Below are positions 54,781 through 63,765 of a stretch of 64,000 nt of DNA, piece by piece (positions within the stretch are counted from its first letter, which is position 1; each line of letters starts with the position of its first letter). The position numbers and the translations under genes were made by a program. The stretch comes from Halalkalibacter akibai JCM 9157 (GTDB lineage Bacteria; Bacillota; Bacilli; Bacillales; Bacillaceae_D), in assembly GCF_000513135.1 (NCBI RefSeq), contig NZ_BAUV01000022.1, forward strand, positions 1 to 64,000, given 5' to 3'. Below the pieces are notes generated by a model. The model saw nothing but the letters and a program-made list of their open reading frames with translations. It ran no database searches and was not told where the DNA came from.

Positions 54781-55695
54781 ATGCCAATTAAGATTCCTGA
54801 TAATTTGCCCGCAAAAGAGATTTTAAATGCTGAGAATATATTCGTAATGGATGAGAGTCGTGCTTACTCACAAGATATACGACCTTTAAAAATAGTAATT
54901 TTAAACCTTATGCCAGTAAAAGAGACAACGGAAACACAATTATTACGATTGCTAGGGAATAGTCCTCTTCAAGTTGAAGTATCTTTCATTTATCCAAATA
55001 CCCATGTATCCAAAAATACATCACATGAGCACTTGCATTCATTTTATAAAACGTTTGATGAGATTAAAGCTCGTAAATTTGATGGGATGATTATAACAGG
55101 GGCTCCGATTGAGATGCTTGAATTTGAGGAAGTTACATATTGGGAAGAACTTCAAGAAATAATGAATTGGAGCGTCGATAATGTCACGTCCACGTTGCAC
55201 ATTTGTTGGGGAGCTCAAGCTGGTTTATATCATCATTATGGGATCAATAAATATTCATTAGAAAAAAAGGTTTTTGGTGTTTATAATCATTCAATTGAAA
55301 AGCAAAATGTCAATTTATTACGTGGTTTTGATGATGAGTTTCTAGCTCCACACTCTCGTCATACAGATGTTCGAAAAGAAGACATTGAACAAGTCAATGA
55401 TCTTGAGATATTAAGCATGGCTGAAGGGGCAGGAGTGTATATTGTTGCCTCTAGGAATGGCAAACAAATTTTTGTGACAGGTCATTCTGAATATGATGTT
55501 TGTACGCTTCAACAGGAGTATGAAAGAGATTTGGAAAAAGGGTTGGACATTCATTTACCACATAATTATTTTCCACAGAATAACGATCAATTACCGCCTA
55601 GACTAAGGTGGAGAGCACATTCGAACTTGCTTTTTTCAAATTGGCTTAACTATTATGTGTATCAAGAAACGCCATATGATCTTGGAAGTTTGTAG
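54781..55695 (+). CDS. metA: Homoserine O-acetyltransferase MetA
   Basis: A 304-residue enzyme of the MetA family, first committed step of methionine biosynthesis. The nucleophile is Cys142 in [14 protein letters not shown], with His in GHSEYDV. Glu111 (in [12 protein letters not shown]) is the residue that selects acetyl-CoA; true succinyltransferases have Gly there. So this makes O-acetylhomoserine despite the usual name. AAAAGGAG lies before the ATG. The 180-bp upstream region shows no S-box riboswitch that I can recognise. Confidence 0.93.
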   Translation: MPIKIPDNLPAKEILNAENIFVMDESRAYSQDIRPLKIVILNLMPVKETTETQLLRLLGNSPLQVEVSFIYPNTHVSKNTSHEHLHSFYKTFDEIKARKFDGMIITGAPIEMLEFEEVTYWEELQEIMNWSVDNVTSTLHICWGAQAGLYHHYGINKYSLEKKVFGVYNHSIEKQNVNLLRGFDDEFLAPHSRHTDVRKEDIEQVNDLEILSMAEGAGVYIVASRNGKQIFVTGHSEYDVCTLQQEYERDLEKGLDIHLPHNYFPQNNDQLPPRLRWRAHSNLLFSNWLNYYVYQETPYDLGSL

Positions 55696-55710
55696 TCATA
55701 AAAACCCAAA

Positions 55711-55755
55711 AAACAAGCGATTCAGTTCCATGACGTAACTGAGCGCTTGTTTTTA
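55711..55755. terminator. Bidirectional terminator
   Basis: ACAAGCG and TTCAGTT pair with AACTGA and CGCTTGT, flanked by A- and T-runs, between convergent metA and the HD-GYP gene. Confidence 0.75.
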
Positions 55756-55775
55756 ACATAGTAGGTTTTACTGTT

Positions 55776-57278
55776 TCAACTCACAATATGTTCTTTTTCC
55801 ATAATCCATTCTATAAAGTAATCTACAAATAAAGGCTCCCATTGTGTCCCTTTACCTGAAATGAGGATTTGTAGAGCTTTTTCCTTGGTCATTCCTTTAC
55901 GGTAGGGACGGTCTGATGTCATCGCATCAAATGCATCTGCGACGGCTAGTATACGTCCGTAAATAGGAATTTGATCACCGTGAAGTTGATCAGGATAGCC
56001 TAAGCCATCTATTCGCTCGTGGTGTGAACGTACCCCAGGTATATACTTAGCCATTATTTCTCGTGGTTGGATTTGCTGTAGAATTTCTTCTCCACGTACT
56101 GGATGTTGTTTTATGAGTTGGAATTCCTCATCTGTTAAATGACCATCTTTTAAAAGAATGGCATCAGGTACAGCGATTTTACCGATATCGTGAAGCAAAC
56201 CAGTTTTTTTAAGAATAGTTAATTCCGCCTGCGATAATCCCACTTTTTCTCCGATTGCAACAGCATAAACAGCGACTCGCTCTGAATGGCCTGAGGTGTA
56301 GGGATCTCTAGCATCAAGAGCAGCTGCTAATGTAGTGAAAAAACTTTCATTCATTTTTATATTTTTGGTTTCTCTTTCTTGAAGTCCCGCTACCATATGA
56401 TTATAACCATGGACTAATCTTGAAAATTCATCTGAATAGAAATCTGCCGTTTCTCTTGTGAAATTCCCTTTTTCTACACTTGCTATATCTGAGGTTAATT
56501 GATCTAATGGACGCATAACAATGGTTAATAATAGCTTAGCACCATATATAGATAAACAAACACCAACGATTAAAACTAACATGGACCAAATCCAAAAGTG
56601 TTCAATTAAGAGGTGACCTTCTTGAGTTAATCGTACTTGTGTAGCTAAACTAAATAACAATAGTGGAAATGCTCCTATTACAATAGAACTGAATTGGAAT
56701 TTTGTCCGAATGGGAACGAGAACTTTCCCTTTCAAGGTGAGCTTATGTTGATAATGTTGGTAAGCCATCTCCTGTAATTTCTTAATGATTGGCTCAATCG
56801 CGATAGTCGTCTTATAATACTCAATCATGGCATGCATTGAAGCAATTAACACGGCACTCAGAAATCCATAAAGGACATAAATGTAACTGAGCGTAAGCCA
56901 TTCATAATAAATGGCTCCTGTCGTGAGTAAAACGGCAGGAACACTAAACCCTAAGAAATGTGGGATTAAAATCCGCATACAAGTTAAAATCGGGAATAGG
57001 TGTGTTTGTTTATAAGCGTTCTCTAGTTGCTTTAATGTTGGGTTAGGTGATTGAAGAGCAATTAAAATTGGCTTGCGATCCTGTAGAAACTTTAATACTT
57101 CAAGTAAAGCCATGCTACAGAAAGAAAGTAAGATAATTAAAATCAAAACAGGGATATCCGCTTTCTGAATTTCTAGTGTAGTGGCAATTAAGACACCACC
57201 ACAACCGATTACGGAAATGAATGAACTGAAAAAGTAATATCGCAGTAATTGATTAATAAATGTGTTATAGGTGTTCAT
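55776..57278 (-). CDS. Membrane HD-GYP phosphodiesterase with HAMP domain
   Basis: A 500-residue protein. Several N-terminal membrane helices (about 10-165) precede a cytoplasmic part, another pair of helices (about 195-255), a HAMP linker (RPLDQLTSDIASVEKGNFTRE), and an HD-GYP domain from about 315. HSERVAVYA, KTGLLHDIGKIAVPDAIL, SHHERIDGLGYPDQLHG and ADAFDAMTSDRPYRKGM are the canonical blocks, with His-Asp and the GYP element intact. HD-GYP enzymes hydrolyse cyclic di-GMP or related nucleotides. Divergent from the EAL-domain gene, so signalling by cyclic di-GMP is concentrated here. Confidence 0.9.
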   Translation of the reverse strand: MNTYNTFINQLLRYYFFSSFISVIGCGGVLIATTLEIQKADIPVLILIILLSFCSMALLEVLKFLQDRKPILIALQSPNPTLKQLENAYKQTHLFPILTCMRILIPHFLGFSVPAVLLTTGAIYYEWLTLSYIYVLYGFLSAVLIASMHAMIEYYKTTIAIEPIIKKLQEMAYQHYQHKLTLKGKVLVPIRTKFQFSSIVIGAFPLLLFSLATQVRLTQEGHLLIEHFWIWSMLVLIVGVCLSIYGAKLLLTIVMRPLDQLTSDIASVEKGNFTRETADFYSDEFSRLVHGYNHMVAGLQERETKNIKMNESFFTTLAAALDARDPYTSGHSERVAVYAVAIGEKVGLSQAELTILKKTGLLHDIGKIAVPDAILLKDGHLTDEEFQLIKQHPVRGEEILQQIQPREIMAKYIPGVRSHHERIDGLGYPDQLHGDQIPIYGRILAVADAFDAMTSDRPYRKGMTKEKALQILISGKGTQWEPLFVDYFIEWIMEKEHIVS

Positions 57279-57538
57279 TGTATCGTTCCTTTACATGTAA
57301 GTACTTCTATTGTAGTTCTTTCGGATTACAAGAACAACGATTTTTACATTAAGTGGGGGACTTTTCTAATGGTTGATTCACTAATTGTTTATGATAGAAA
57401 AATTACAATAACTAGAACAAATACCTCTTTTCAGTAATTGTAGCTATGCTATAATGAAATTGCTAAATTGAAACGGAATTACTACTGTATAGACATATGA
57501 GTGACGTTCATGTCTTTTTCTCAGTAGGAGGTGGAGTT

Positions 57539-58756
57539 ATGGATCCTTTAGACGTCATGATGAATAAAGAACAAGTTATTCCTTTTTTTCAGCCAATATT
57601 TAGTGCCGATAAACAACTAGTAGTTGGGTATGAAGTACTGGCTAGGTTAAAAACTTCTGAGGGAGTGGAGAGCTTAGGTTGGTTTTTTCAAGATAAAAGC
57701 ATTCCCGATGAGTACCGGATGGAGTTAGATGAACATATCCAAAAATTAGCTCTAGATAAATACCTTGAAACAGATCAATCTGCTATTATGGCTTTTAATT
57801 ATGATGCATCTCTTTTGCTAAAAGATAACGGTGAAGCTTTTTTAGCAAACATGGACATTTACCGAAAAAAGGGTTTAAAATATTCGCAAATTGTATTGGA
57901 GTTGAAGGAAGAAGATTTAATTGAGTATGTAGATGAATACAGACATTTCTTTTTCTATATTCAAAGCCTAGGGTTTAGATTGGCGATAGATGATGTTGGA
58001 CATAATGGCAGTAACTTAGATTTAATAGCTAAATTAAAACCTAATATCATTAAAGTAGATGTTACGTTTATGGAAGATGAGGAATTGCCCCATTTATATT
58101 CGGAAGTTCATCAATCGTTATCAATGCTTTCTAGAAAAATAGGAGCAACTTTATTATTTGAAGGGGTCTCTACGTTTAATCAACTTAATTATTCATGGAG
58201 AAATGGCGGACGTTACTATCAAGGATTTTATTTACAGTCACCCAACCCCTCATTTGTAGATCCATATTGTTGTAAGGAAAAAATGCAAAAAGTGTTTCAT
58301 CATTTTATCGTGTATGAGCGGAAAAAGGTAGCAGCGCAATTTGAGTTGACGAATCATTTAAATCTTCAACTGAAGCAGGTACTAAAAGTGATCAATTCAG
58401 AGGATAGCTACGATGAATTGATTCAAAAAGTAGCCCGAGCGATGGAACGCTATGCATTTAGAATATATGTTTGTGATTCCGAAGGCTTTCAACAGTCTTC
58501 TAACTTGGAGAAAAACGAAAATAAAGAGTGGACATTAATCGAAGAGGGACGCTTTAAAAACTGGAGTTGGCGACCTTATTTTTTAGAAAATATCATTCGG
58601 ATGAATATTGAAAAAAGAGGCTTCTTGTCTGACCTTTATACTGATATTGAGCGGGATGAAAGAATTCGCACTTATTCCCACCCCATTACGGATAACTTGT
58701 TTTTATTTCTTGATATACCTTATGATTATTTGTTTGAACAAGAAGGTTTGCTGTAA
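57539..58756 (+). CDS. ykuI: YkuI-like EAL-domain protein with C-terminal PAS-like domain
   Basis: A 405-residue protein with ATG at 57539 behind AGGAGG. The EAL domain (residues 1 to about 250) has GYEVLAR (EVL in place of EAL), NYDAS, VLELKEED, AIDDVGHNGSNLD, IIKVDV and FEGVS. The C-terminal part has RIYVCDSEG, then NWSWRPYFLENIIRMN, as in YkuI of B. subtilis, whose structure shows a PAS-like domain. YkuI binds cyclic di-GMP but is reported to hydrolyse it poorly or not at all. This one keeps most catalytic acids, so activity is open. Confidence 0.9.
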   Translation: MDPLDVMMNKEQVIPFFQPIFSADKQLVVGYEVLARLKTSEGVESLGWFFQDKSIPDEYRMELDEHIQKLALDKYLETDQSAIMAFNYDASLLLKDNGEAFLANMDIYRKKGLKYSQIVLELKEEDLIEYVDEYRHFFFYIQSLGFRLAIDDVGHNGSNLDLIAKLKPNIIKVDVTFMEDEELPHLYSEVHQSLSMLSRKIGATLLFEGVSTFNQLNYSWRNGGRYYQGFYLQSPNPSFVDPYCCKEKMQKVFHHFIVYERKKVAAQFELTNHLNLQLKQVLKVINSEDSYDELIQKVARAMERYAFRIYVCDSEGFQQSSNLEKNENKEWTLIEEGRFKNWSWRPYFLENIIRMNIEKRGFLSDLYTDIERDERIRTYSHPITDNLFLFLDIPYDYLFEQEGLL

Positions 58757-58893
58757 TAGTTGGTCTGATCGACATTGGAGTATATGCCAAAAGAGATCAG
58801 ACTTTTTCATTTGGAAGTAAAATAATCTAGTAAAAGAGTTTTGGAAGAAGTAATCTAGTTAGGTGTGTTTAATTTAGGTAGAGGGAGTTTGTT

Positions 58894-60033
58894 ATGATAG
58901 ATAAAACAGTTTACCGTTTAATGGCTTATTTGTTTTTCATCCATTCAACGATGACCATTATAAATGGCTATATTCCAGTTTTCTTCAAGGAAGGGGGATT
59001 AACTGGATCTCAAGTTGGTGTGTTAATGGCGATTGGTCCTTTAGCAACCATTCTCGGGCAACCAATGTGGGGATATCTAAGCGACAAATATAAAAGTATA
59101 AAAAAAATGATTTTAATAGCGTTAATCGGAGTTACTTTGACGATTATTACGTTTATATTTGTTCATTCTTTTGTTGGTTATTTAATGATTATCTTTCTAT
59201 TATTTTTCTTTATATCACCAACAACTGCTTTAGGAGACTCGCTTTCGCAAAAAACGGCGATGCAACAGAAGATTAGCTTTGGGCGCATTCGCTTATGGGG
59301 ATCATTAGGCTTTGCCATTACGTCACTTATTGTCGGTTATGTATTAACGGTGATAGGAATTGAAAACATTATGTACCCGATGTTACTAATGGCTGTGATC
59401 GCTTTCTTAGTGGCATTAACAATAAAAGATGTACCAGGTGTTAGTAGACCAGTTACGATTATTGATGCGGTAAAACTAGTGGCAAACCCGCCTCTTATGC
59501 TCTTTTTCTTTTTATTGCTATTTATCTCTGTTTCGCACAGAGCTAATGACATTTATCTTGGTTTATACATTGTTGACCTAGGTGGACCAGAAGCTATGAT
59601 TGGATGGGCTTGGTTCATTGGAGTAATGGCAGAAGCAATTGTATTTGCTACTAGTGCCATCTGGTTTAGGAAATGGTCTCCACTTTCATTTATTGTGTTA
59701 GCAGGAGGGATTTATTTAGTCCGTTGGTTATTAATGGCCTTTGTAACAAATCCATGGTTTATTATGCCGATTCAAATTACTCATGGGTTAACGTTTGGGG
59801 TTCTTTATTTAGCGGCTTTTCAATACGTTAATAAATTAATACCAGAACATCTTCAAGCAACAGGGCATGTACTCTTTATTACCATTATTTTTGGAGTAGC
59901 AGGTATTATCGGTTCACTTTTAGGAGGAACTATAATAGAATTAACATCGATCTCAAACTTATATTTTATCTTAAGTATCAGTGCGACGATTGGGACCGTT
60001 GGATTACTTATTTTCAAATTGAAGAAAGATTAA
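58894..60033 (+). CDS. MFS transporter
   Basis: A 379-residue protein with twelve membrane helices. Early helices: YLFFIHSTMTIINGYIPVFF, GVLMAIGPLATILGQPMWGYLSDKYKS (MFS signature between helices 2 and 3). It resembles the MFS_1-like/nucleoside-proton symporter and LacY-like clade, including B. subtilis YwbF. Substrate not determined. AGAGGGAG before the ATG. Confidence 0.85.
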   Translation: MIDKTVYRLMAYLFFIHSTMTIINGYIPVFFKEGGLTGSQVGVLMAIGPLATILGQPMWGYLSDKYKSIKKMILIALIGVTLTIITFIFVHSFVGYLMIIFLLFFFISPTTALGDSLSQKTAMQQKISFGRIRLWGSLGFAITSLIVGYVLTVIGIENIMYPMLLMAVIAFLVALTIKDVPGVSRPVTIIDAVKLVANPPLMLFFFLLLFISVSHRANDIYLGLYIVDLGGPEAMIGWAWFIGVMAEAIVFATSAIWFRKWSPLSFIVLAGGIYLVRWLLMAFVTNPWFIMPIQITHGLTFGVLYLAAFQYVNKLIPEHLQATGHVLFITIIFGVAGIIGSLLGGTIIELTSISNLYFILSISATIGTVGLLIFKLKKD

Positions 60034-60037
60034 AAGA

Positions 60038-60080
60038 GAGGAATCTTTAAAGGTCAGATTTATCCTTTGAGATTCCTCCT
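60038..60080 (+). terminator. Hairpin after the MFS gene
   Basis: AGGAATC and the following AAAGG pair with CCTTT and GATTCCT. There is only a weak T-run. Confidence 0.5.
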
Positions 60081-60110
60081 TATAAAATAATTTCAGAAAG
60101 GAATTTTCTA

Positions 60111-60416
60111 ATGGAAATACGGTTGACAGAACAAGCCTCAAAATTTTTGTTAGCTCTAGAAGACACGAGAGCGATTCGTGTTAGAGCAATTGATACGTTT
60201 GAATGAAGTACGATGATTGAGTATGACCTCGCTCTGGATGAGCCGAGTAAAACAGATTATCAAATAAACCTTCACAATTTATTGTTTGTATATGATCAAA
60301 AAGCGAAGGACGAGATCGGTTCTTTTATAAAGATTGATTACGTTCCCTCTCAAGGAATTAAGTTGATAAACGCCAATCAAACACTTGCTTATGGCTTACA
60401 TATAAAAGAAGTGTAA
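60111..60416 (+). CDS. HesB-like selenoprotein 1 (Sec32)
   Basis: A 101-residue protein of the HesB/IscA-like family. ATG at 60111 follows AAAGGA. The frame reads MEIRLTEQASKFLLALED then RAIRVRAIDTFE, UGA at 60204-60206 (codon 32), then STMIEYDLALDEPSKTDYQI. Removing the UGA would leave only residues 36 onward, which has no ribosome binding site. Sec sits where HesB-like relatives have Cys after the second strand. LALDEP and the final SLTYGLHIK-like segment fit the fold. The C-terminal Cys pair of true IscA is absent (ends LHIKEV). A hairpin starts 21 bases after the UGA. Confidence 0.85.
60228..60247 (+). promoter_or_regulatory. SECIS hairpin of HesB-like selenoprotein 1
   Basis: CTCGCTC pairs with GAG-C-CGAG around the loop UGGAU, one bulged C, 21 bases after the UGA. 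Its loop and upper stem are the same as in the second HesB-like gene. Confidence 0.65.
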
Positions 60417-60755
60417 TTATTTTTTAATAAAGAAACTACCAACTGACTTAACGATTGGTGAAACCTGATGCATCGTTTTAACGACTTGATCGACGGTACT
60501 AACGGTTTTTCCCATATCGAATTTACCACTTTCATTAGTAAACGCTGTTTTAAAAAATGAAGCTTTGTTACTTGGTTGGTTGTATGGTTGCTGCATCATC
60601 CCCATATTAGGTCCCTGAAATGGAGGGGTATGATGTGGTGGTCTAATGTTATGTTGCATTGGGTGATGTTGATAAGGTTGTTGATGATAAGGCCCTTGGT
60701 GATGTGGGAAATGCCGGTTATTCATTTGTCTTTGCTGTTGATTAGGTTGAAACAT
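60417..60755 (-). CDS. yppG: YppG-family protein
   Basis: A 112-residue protein. The N-terminal 60 residues are almost wholly His, Gln, Pro, Asn and Met (MFQPNQQQRQMNNRHFPHHQ onward), a pattern of coat-associated proteins. The C-terminal part is FFKTAFTNESGKFDMGKTVSTV, DQVVKTMHQVSPIVKSVGSFF, which matches YppG. It converges with the HesB-like gene and its stop codon abuts that gene's stop. The Hsp20 gene is just upstream, 14 bases away. Confidence 0.85.
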   Translation of the reverse strand: MFQPNQQQRQMNNRHFPHHQGPYHQQPYQHHPMQHNIRPPHHTPPFQGPNMGMMQQPYNQPSNKASFFKTAFTNESGKFDMGKTVSTVDQVVKTMHQVSPIVKSVGSFFIKK

Positions 60756-60769
60756 CCTAATCGACCTCC

Positions 60770-61207
60770 TTACTCAATGGTTATTTGTTTTCGGTTACTT
60801 GGAATTGAGATACGAAGTAAGCCGTTTTTATAGCTGGCTTTGACGTCTTTCTCTCGAATGATAAAAGGAACTTGGATGACACGCTGTCTAACTTGCTTAC
60901 TGCCTCTTCGTTCTAAAGTACCTGAATGATCATCAATAATTTCAGTTCGTTCTTCTTCTGTCACTTGGATTCGGATGGATTGCTGGAAAATATCAAGTCC
61001 AATTTGTCTTTTCTCCACACCTGGTAGTTCTGCTTCAATAATAATACCGGTTTTCGTTTCATAGACATTAACGGGAATGGGCATAAGAAACAATGGATTT
61101 TCCTGGATATTTTGAAATGTTTGTTGGAAAAAACCATCAATTGATTTTAAAATGTCTTGATATCCTTGGGGAAGTTTTTTTGACCAAGGCTGTTGATCCG
61201 ACGACAT
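60770..61207 (-). CDS. Hsp20/alpha-crystallin family protein
   Basis: A 145-residue small heat-shock protein. The alpha-crystallin domain runs from about residue 45 to 140: PVNVYETKTGIIIEAELPGV, RQIGLDIFQQSIRIQVTEE, and the YKNGLLRISIP strand (the A-x-x-x-nGvL motif). The N-terminus (WSKKLPQGYQDILKSIDGFF) resembles spore coat-related Hsp20 proteins such as CotM or YocM. A chaperone or coat protein; operon with yppG suggests sporulation, which is inference. Confidence 0.85.
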   Translation of the reverse strand: MSSDQQPWSKKLPQGYQDILKSIDGFFQQTFQNIQENPLFLMPIPVNVYETKTGIIIEAELPGVEKRQIGLDIFQQSIRIQVTEEERTEIIDDHSGTLERRGSKQVRQRVIQVPFIIREKDVKASYKNGLLRISIPSNRKQITIE

Positions 61208-61308
61208 GAGTGTGTCACCTCGTTTTGAAGTAGTAGTTAGTATATATGTATGAATGGAGAATTTTAAGTGTGCAAGGACTAAAGCTTATTATTAAAGGAG
61301 GAAATAAT

Positions 61309-62244
61309 GTGAAAGCAGGAATCATAGATTCGCACTGTGACGCTTTGCTGAAACTTTGGGAAGCACCTGAACGTCCGTTTTTAGATTCGCCTGATGTAGA
61401 TACTAATTTTAATCGGTTAGTTACTGGCAATGTAAAAGTCCAGCTTTTTGCTATCTTTGTTGAACCCTTTATTAAGCAAGATCAAAAGTTCCAAGTGGTT
61501 CTAGAACAAATTGCTATTTTTCATGAAAAGGTTCTACCTGCAAATGAAAAATTACGACATATCAAAAGTTGGGCAGAGTTAGCCACTTTGCAAGAGGATG
61601 AAATAGGAGTTGTTCTAACTTTAGAGGGTGTCGATGCGATTGGAGATGACTTAACTAAATTATCTATCTTACATCAACTAGGCATTTTATCTGTCGGTTT
61701 AACATGGAATCAAGCTAACCTTTGTGCTGATGGAGTAGGTGAGCCGCGTGGAGCTGGTTTGACCAGTTTAGGCAAAGAGTTAGTCAAGTTAAATAACAAA
61801 AATCATGTATTGACGGATGTTTCACATTTAAGCGTAAAAGGATTTTGGGATGTGATGGAGATAGCTCATTGTCCTATTGCTTCACATTCAAATGCTAGGC
61901 TATTATGTGATCATCCTAGAAACTTATATGATGATCAAATTCAAGGATTAGTGGCTAATCAAGGGTATATAGGGCTTGTTTTTTGTCCGGCTTTTATCAC
62001 TGAAAAAAGTCCTAGTACGATTAAAGATGTTCTAAATCACCTTGACCACATGTGTTCACTTGGAGCTGAACATCATGTTGGTTTTGGCTCTGATTTTGAT
62101 GGGATAACAGATAAAGTGGTTCAGCTAGAACATAGTGGTGACTTTGTGAATCTCGTAAATGAATTAGTGAAATTATACTCAGCTTCTCAAGTAGAAAACT
62201 TTTTAAAAGGCAACTTTGAACAACTAATTAAGCGAGTTATATGA
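61309..62244 (+). CDS. Membrane dipeptidase (M19, renal dipeptidase family)
   Basis: A 311-residue zinc dipeptidase. I chose the GTG at 61309 since AGGAGG lies 6 bases upstream; the frame opens at 61246 without a site. IIDSHCDALLKLWE carries the first His and Asp, LTLEGVDAIG the bridging Glu, DVSHLS and IASHSNARLLCDHPRNL the later His ligands, and GFGSDFDGI the substrate Asp. Bacterial relatives split dipeptides, often D-containing. Near HesB-like genes, but no link is apparent. Confidence 0.9.
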   Translation: MKAGIIDSHCDALLKLWEAPERPFLDSPDVDTNFNRLVTGNVKVQLFAIFVEPFIKQDQKFQVVLEQIAIFHEKVLPANEKLRHIKSWAELATLQEDEIGVVLTLEGVDAIGDDLTKLSILHQLGILSVGLTWNQANLCADGVGEPRGAGLTSLGKELVKLNNKNHVLTDVSHLSVKGFWDVMEIAHCPIASHSNARLLCDHPRNLYDDQIQGLVANQGYIGLVFCPAFITEKSPSTIKDVLNHLDHMCSLGAEHHVGFGSDFDGITDKVVQLEHSGDFVNLVNELVKLYSASQVENFLKGNFEQLIKRVI

Positions 62245-62294
62245 AATTTATCTCGGTTTGATTTATACTAATTAAATAGAAGTGAGGTGATTAG

Positions 62295-62579
62295 ATGAAT
62301 ATTACAGATCAAGCAAGAACTTTTCTTGAAGAGACGATGAAAGAACACGGGATGAATACAGTACGTGTTGTTTTTGCGGGCATGGGTTGAGGTGGTCCTA
62401 AGTTAGGGCTAGCTCTGGATGAGCCAGCAGAATCTGATCAGCAAGAAGTAATTAATGGCATTAATGTTGCCATTGAAAAAGACGTAGTACAACATGTAGC
62501 AGATCTGACACTTGATTACCAAGAATCTGAAGGGCAACCAGGACTAGTAATGCGAGGTGGCGGTCAAGATTGTTGTTAG
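62295..62579 (+). CDS. HesB-like selenoprotein 2 (Sec32)
   Basis: A 94-residue HesB/IscA-like protein. ATG at 62295 follows GTGAGGTGA. The frame reads MNITDQARTFLEETMKEHGM then NTVRVVFAGMG, UGA at 62388-62390 (codon 32), then GGPKLGLALDEPAESDQQE, ending GGGQDCC. Sec is in G-U-GGP-x-x-G-x-ALDEP, matching HesB-like proteins that have Cys at this place. The C-terminal Cys pair is present, unlike in the first copy. Not in any ordinary ORF list because of the UGA. A hairpin starts 17 bases after the UGA. Confidence 0.92.
62408..62428 (+). promoter_or_regulatory. SECIS hairpin of HesB-like selenoprotein 2
   Basis: GCT-A-GCTC pairs with GAGC-C-AGC around the loop UGGAU, 17 bases after the UGA, the usual distance for a bacterial SECIS. 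Confidence 0.7.
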
Positions 62580-62595
62580 TCGATATTATATTAAT

Positions 62596-62647
62596 AAGGA
62601 TGACTTAAAGCCTGTTAAAAGGGGTGTGTAAGTCATCCTCATTTTTT
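62596..62647 (+). terminator. Terminator of HesB-like gene 2
   Basis: AAGGATGACTTA pairs with TAAGTCATCCT, followed by CATTTTTT. Confidence 0.8.
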
Positions 62648-62848
62648 ACATAGTTTTTGTCAATTACAAAAGATAAACTAGCAACTCCTTATAAAACAAA
62701 GATAACAGAGCTTTTTTATTTCATAAAATTTGATATTCAACCATTTATTCTAGTTTGGGGAATGATTAGTAGTTACTCTTTCTGAAATAAGGATTGAATT
62801 ATGGTACAATGGCACAAGGCTTGGAATTAAGAAAGGGGATTGAGTAGA

Positions 62849-63598
62849 TTGAAAAAAATAACAATGGGTTTAGGAATTTTCGTGTTAGCTATTGGACTAG
62901 CTGCATGTGGGGGCGAAGAAACGGAACAGGAAGAAACCGTTGCTACTCCTGAGGAAGAATCAGTTGCAGTTGATCAAGATATAAACTCTATTATTGATAC
63001 GGAAAGTATTCCTGAAATTATAGCAACGGTAAATGGAGAAGACATTGAGAAAGAAATTTATGTCGCTAATCTTCAGCAACAAGCTTCGAGTTTAGCTATG
63101 CAAGGTTTTGATCTAGATAGTGAAGAAGGTAGAAGTTATCTAGAGATGATCGAGGAAAGTATATTGCAACAAATCATCAATGAAAAATTAATCGTCCAAG
63201 CAGCTAATGCTGAGGATATTGAAGTGTCAGAAGAAGATATAGATCAAGAAATTGCTACACTAATTGAGGAATTACCGATTGAATCAGAAGAAGATCTTCA
63301 AGCATTACTAGACGAACAAGGTGTGACAATGGAAGAGCTTCGTTCTGATATTGTTGACTATGTTAAACGTGATAAATACATTCAGCAAAACTTAACAATT
63401 ACTAACCCTACAGAAGAGGAATTACAAGCTTTATATGATGAAATGCTAGCAATGGTAGAAGATGAAAGTGAAGCACCAGCATTTGAAGATTATAAGGATG
63501 AACTTGAATATTCTTTCTTACAAGAACAAGAGCAAGAACAAACAATGCAATTAGTAGAAAATTTACGTGAAACAAGTGACATTACGATTCATATTTAA
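62849..63598 (+). CDS. SurA-type lipoprotein, putative extracytoplasmic chaperone
   Basis: A lipoprotein of about 249 residues. TTG at 62849 follows AAAGGGG at normal spacing. The signal peptide ends in a lipobox (IGLAACGG). After an acidic linker, ATVNGEDIEKEIYVANLQQQ and EESILQQIINEKLIVQAA form a SurA_N-type helical domain. No peptidyl-prolyl isomerase domain is seen, unlike PrsA. It probably binds unfolded secreted proteins. The strongly acidic composition fits an alkaliphile or halophile, an inference. Confidence 0.85.
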   Translation: MKKITMGLGIFVLAIGLAACGGEETEQEETVATPEEESVAVDQDINSIIDTESIPEIIATVNGEDIEKEIYVANLQQQASSLAMQGFDLDSEEGRSYLEMIEESILQQIINEKLIVQAANAEDIEVSEEDIDQEIATLIEELPIESEEDLQALLDEQGVTMEELRSDIVDYVKRDKYIQQNLTITNPTEEELQALYDEMLAMVEDESEAPAFEDYKDELEYSFLQEQEQEQTMQLVENLRETSDITIHI

Positions 63599-63603
63599 GT
63601 TTT

Positions 63604-63657
63604 AAGTGTCTTACAGTAGATCTTATTAGAAAGGTCTAGGTAAGGCACTTTTTTTTA
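63604..63657 (+). terminator. Terminator
   Basis: AAGTGTCTTAC pairs with GTAAGGCACTT (one wobble), followed by eight T. Confidence 0.85.
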
Positions 63658-63765
63658 TTATTTAAGAGCTCAAAATAAAGGTTGCTGAATTGAAGATTCA
63701 ATTATAGAATATAGGTAATTGGTATTAGCTGAATATGAGTGTTCTGATCATTGGAGGAAGCAAAC

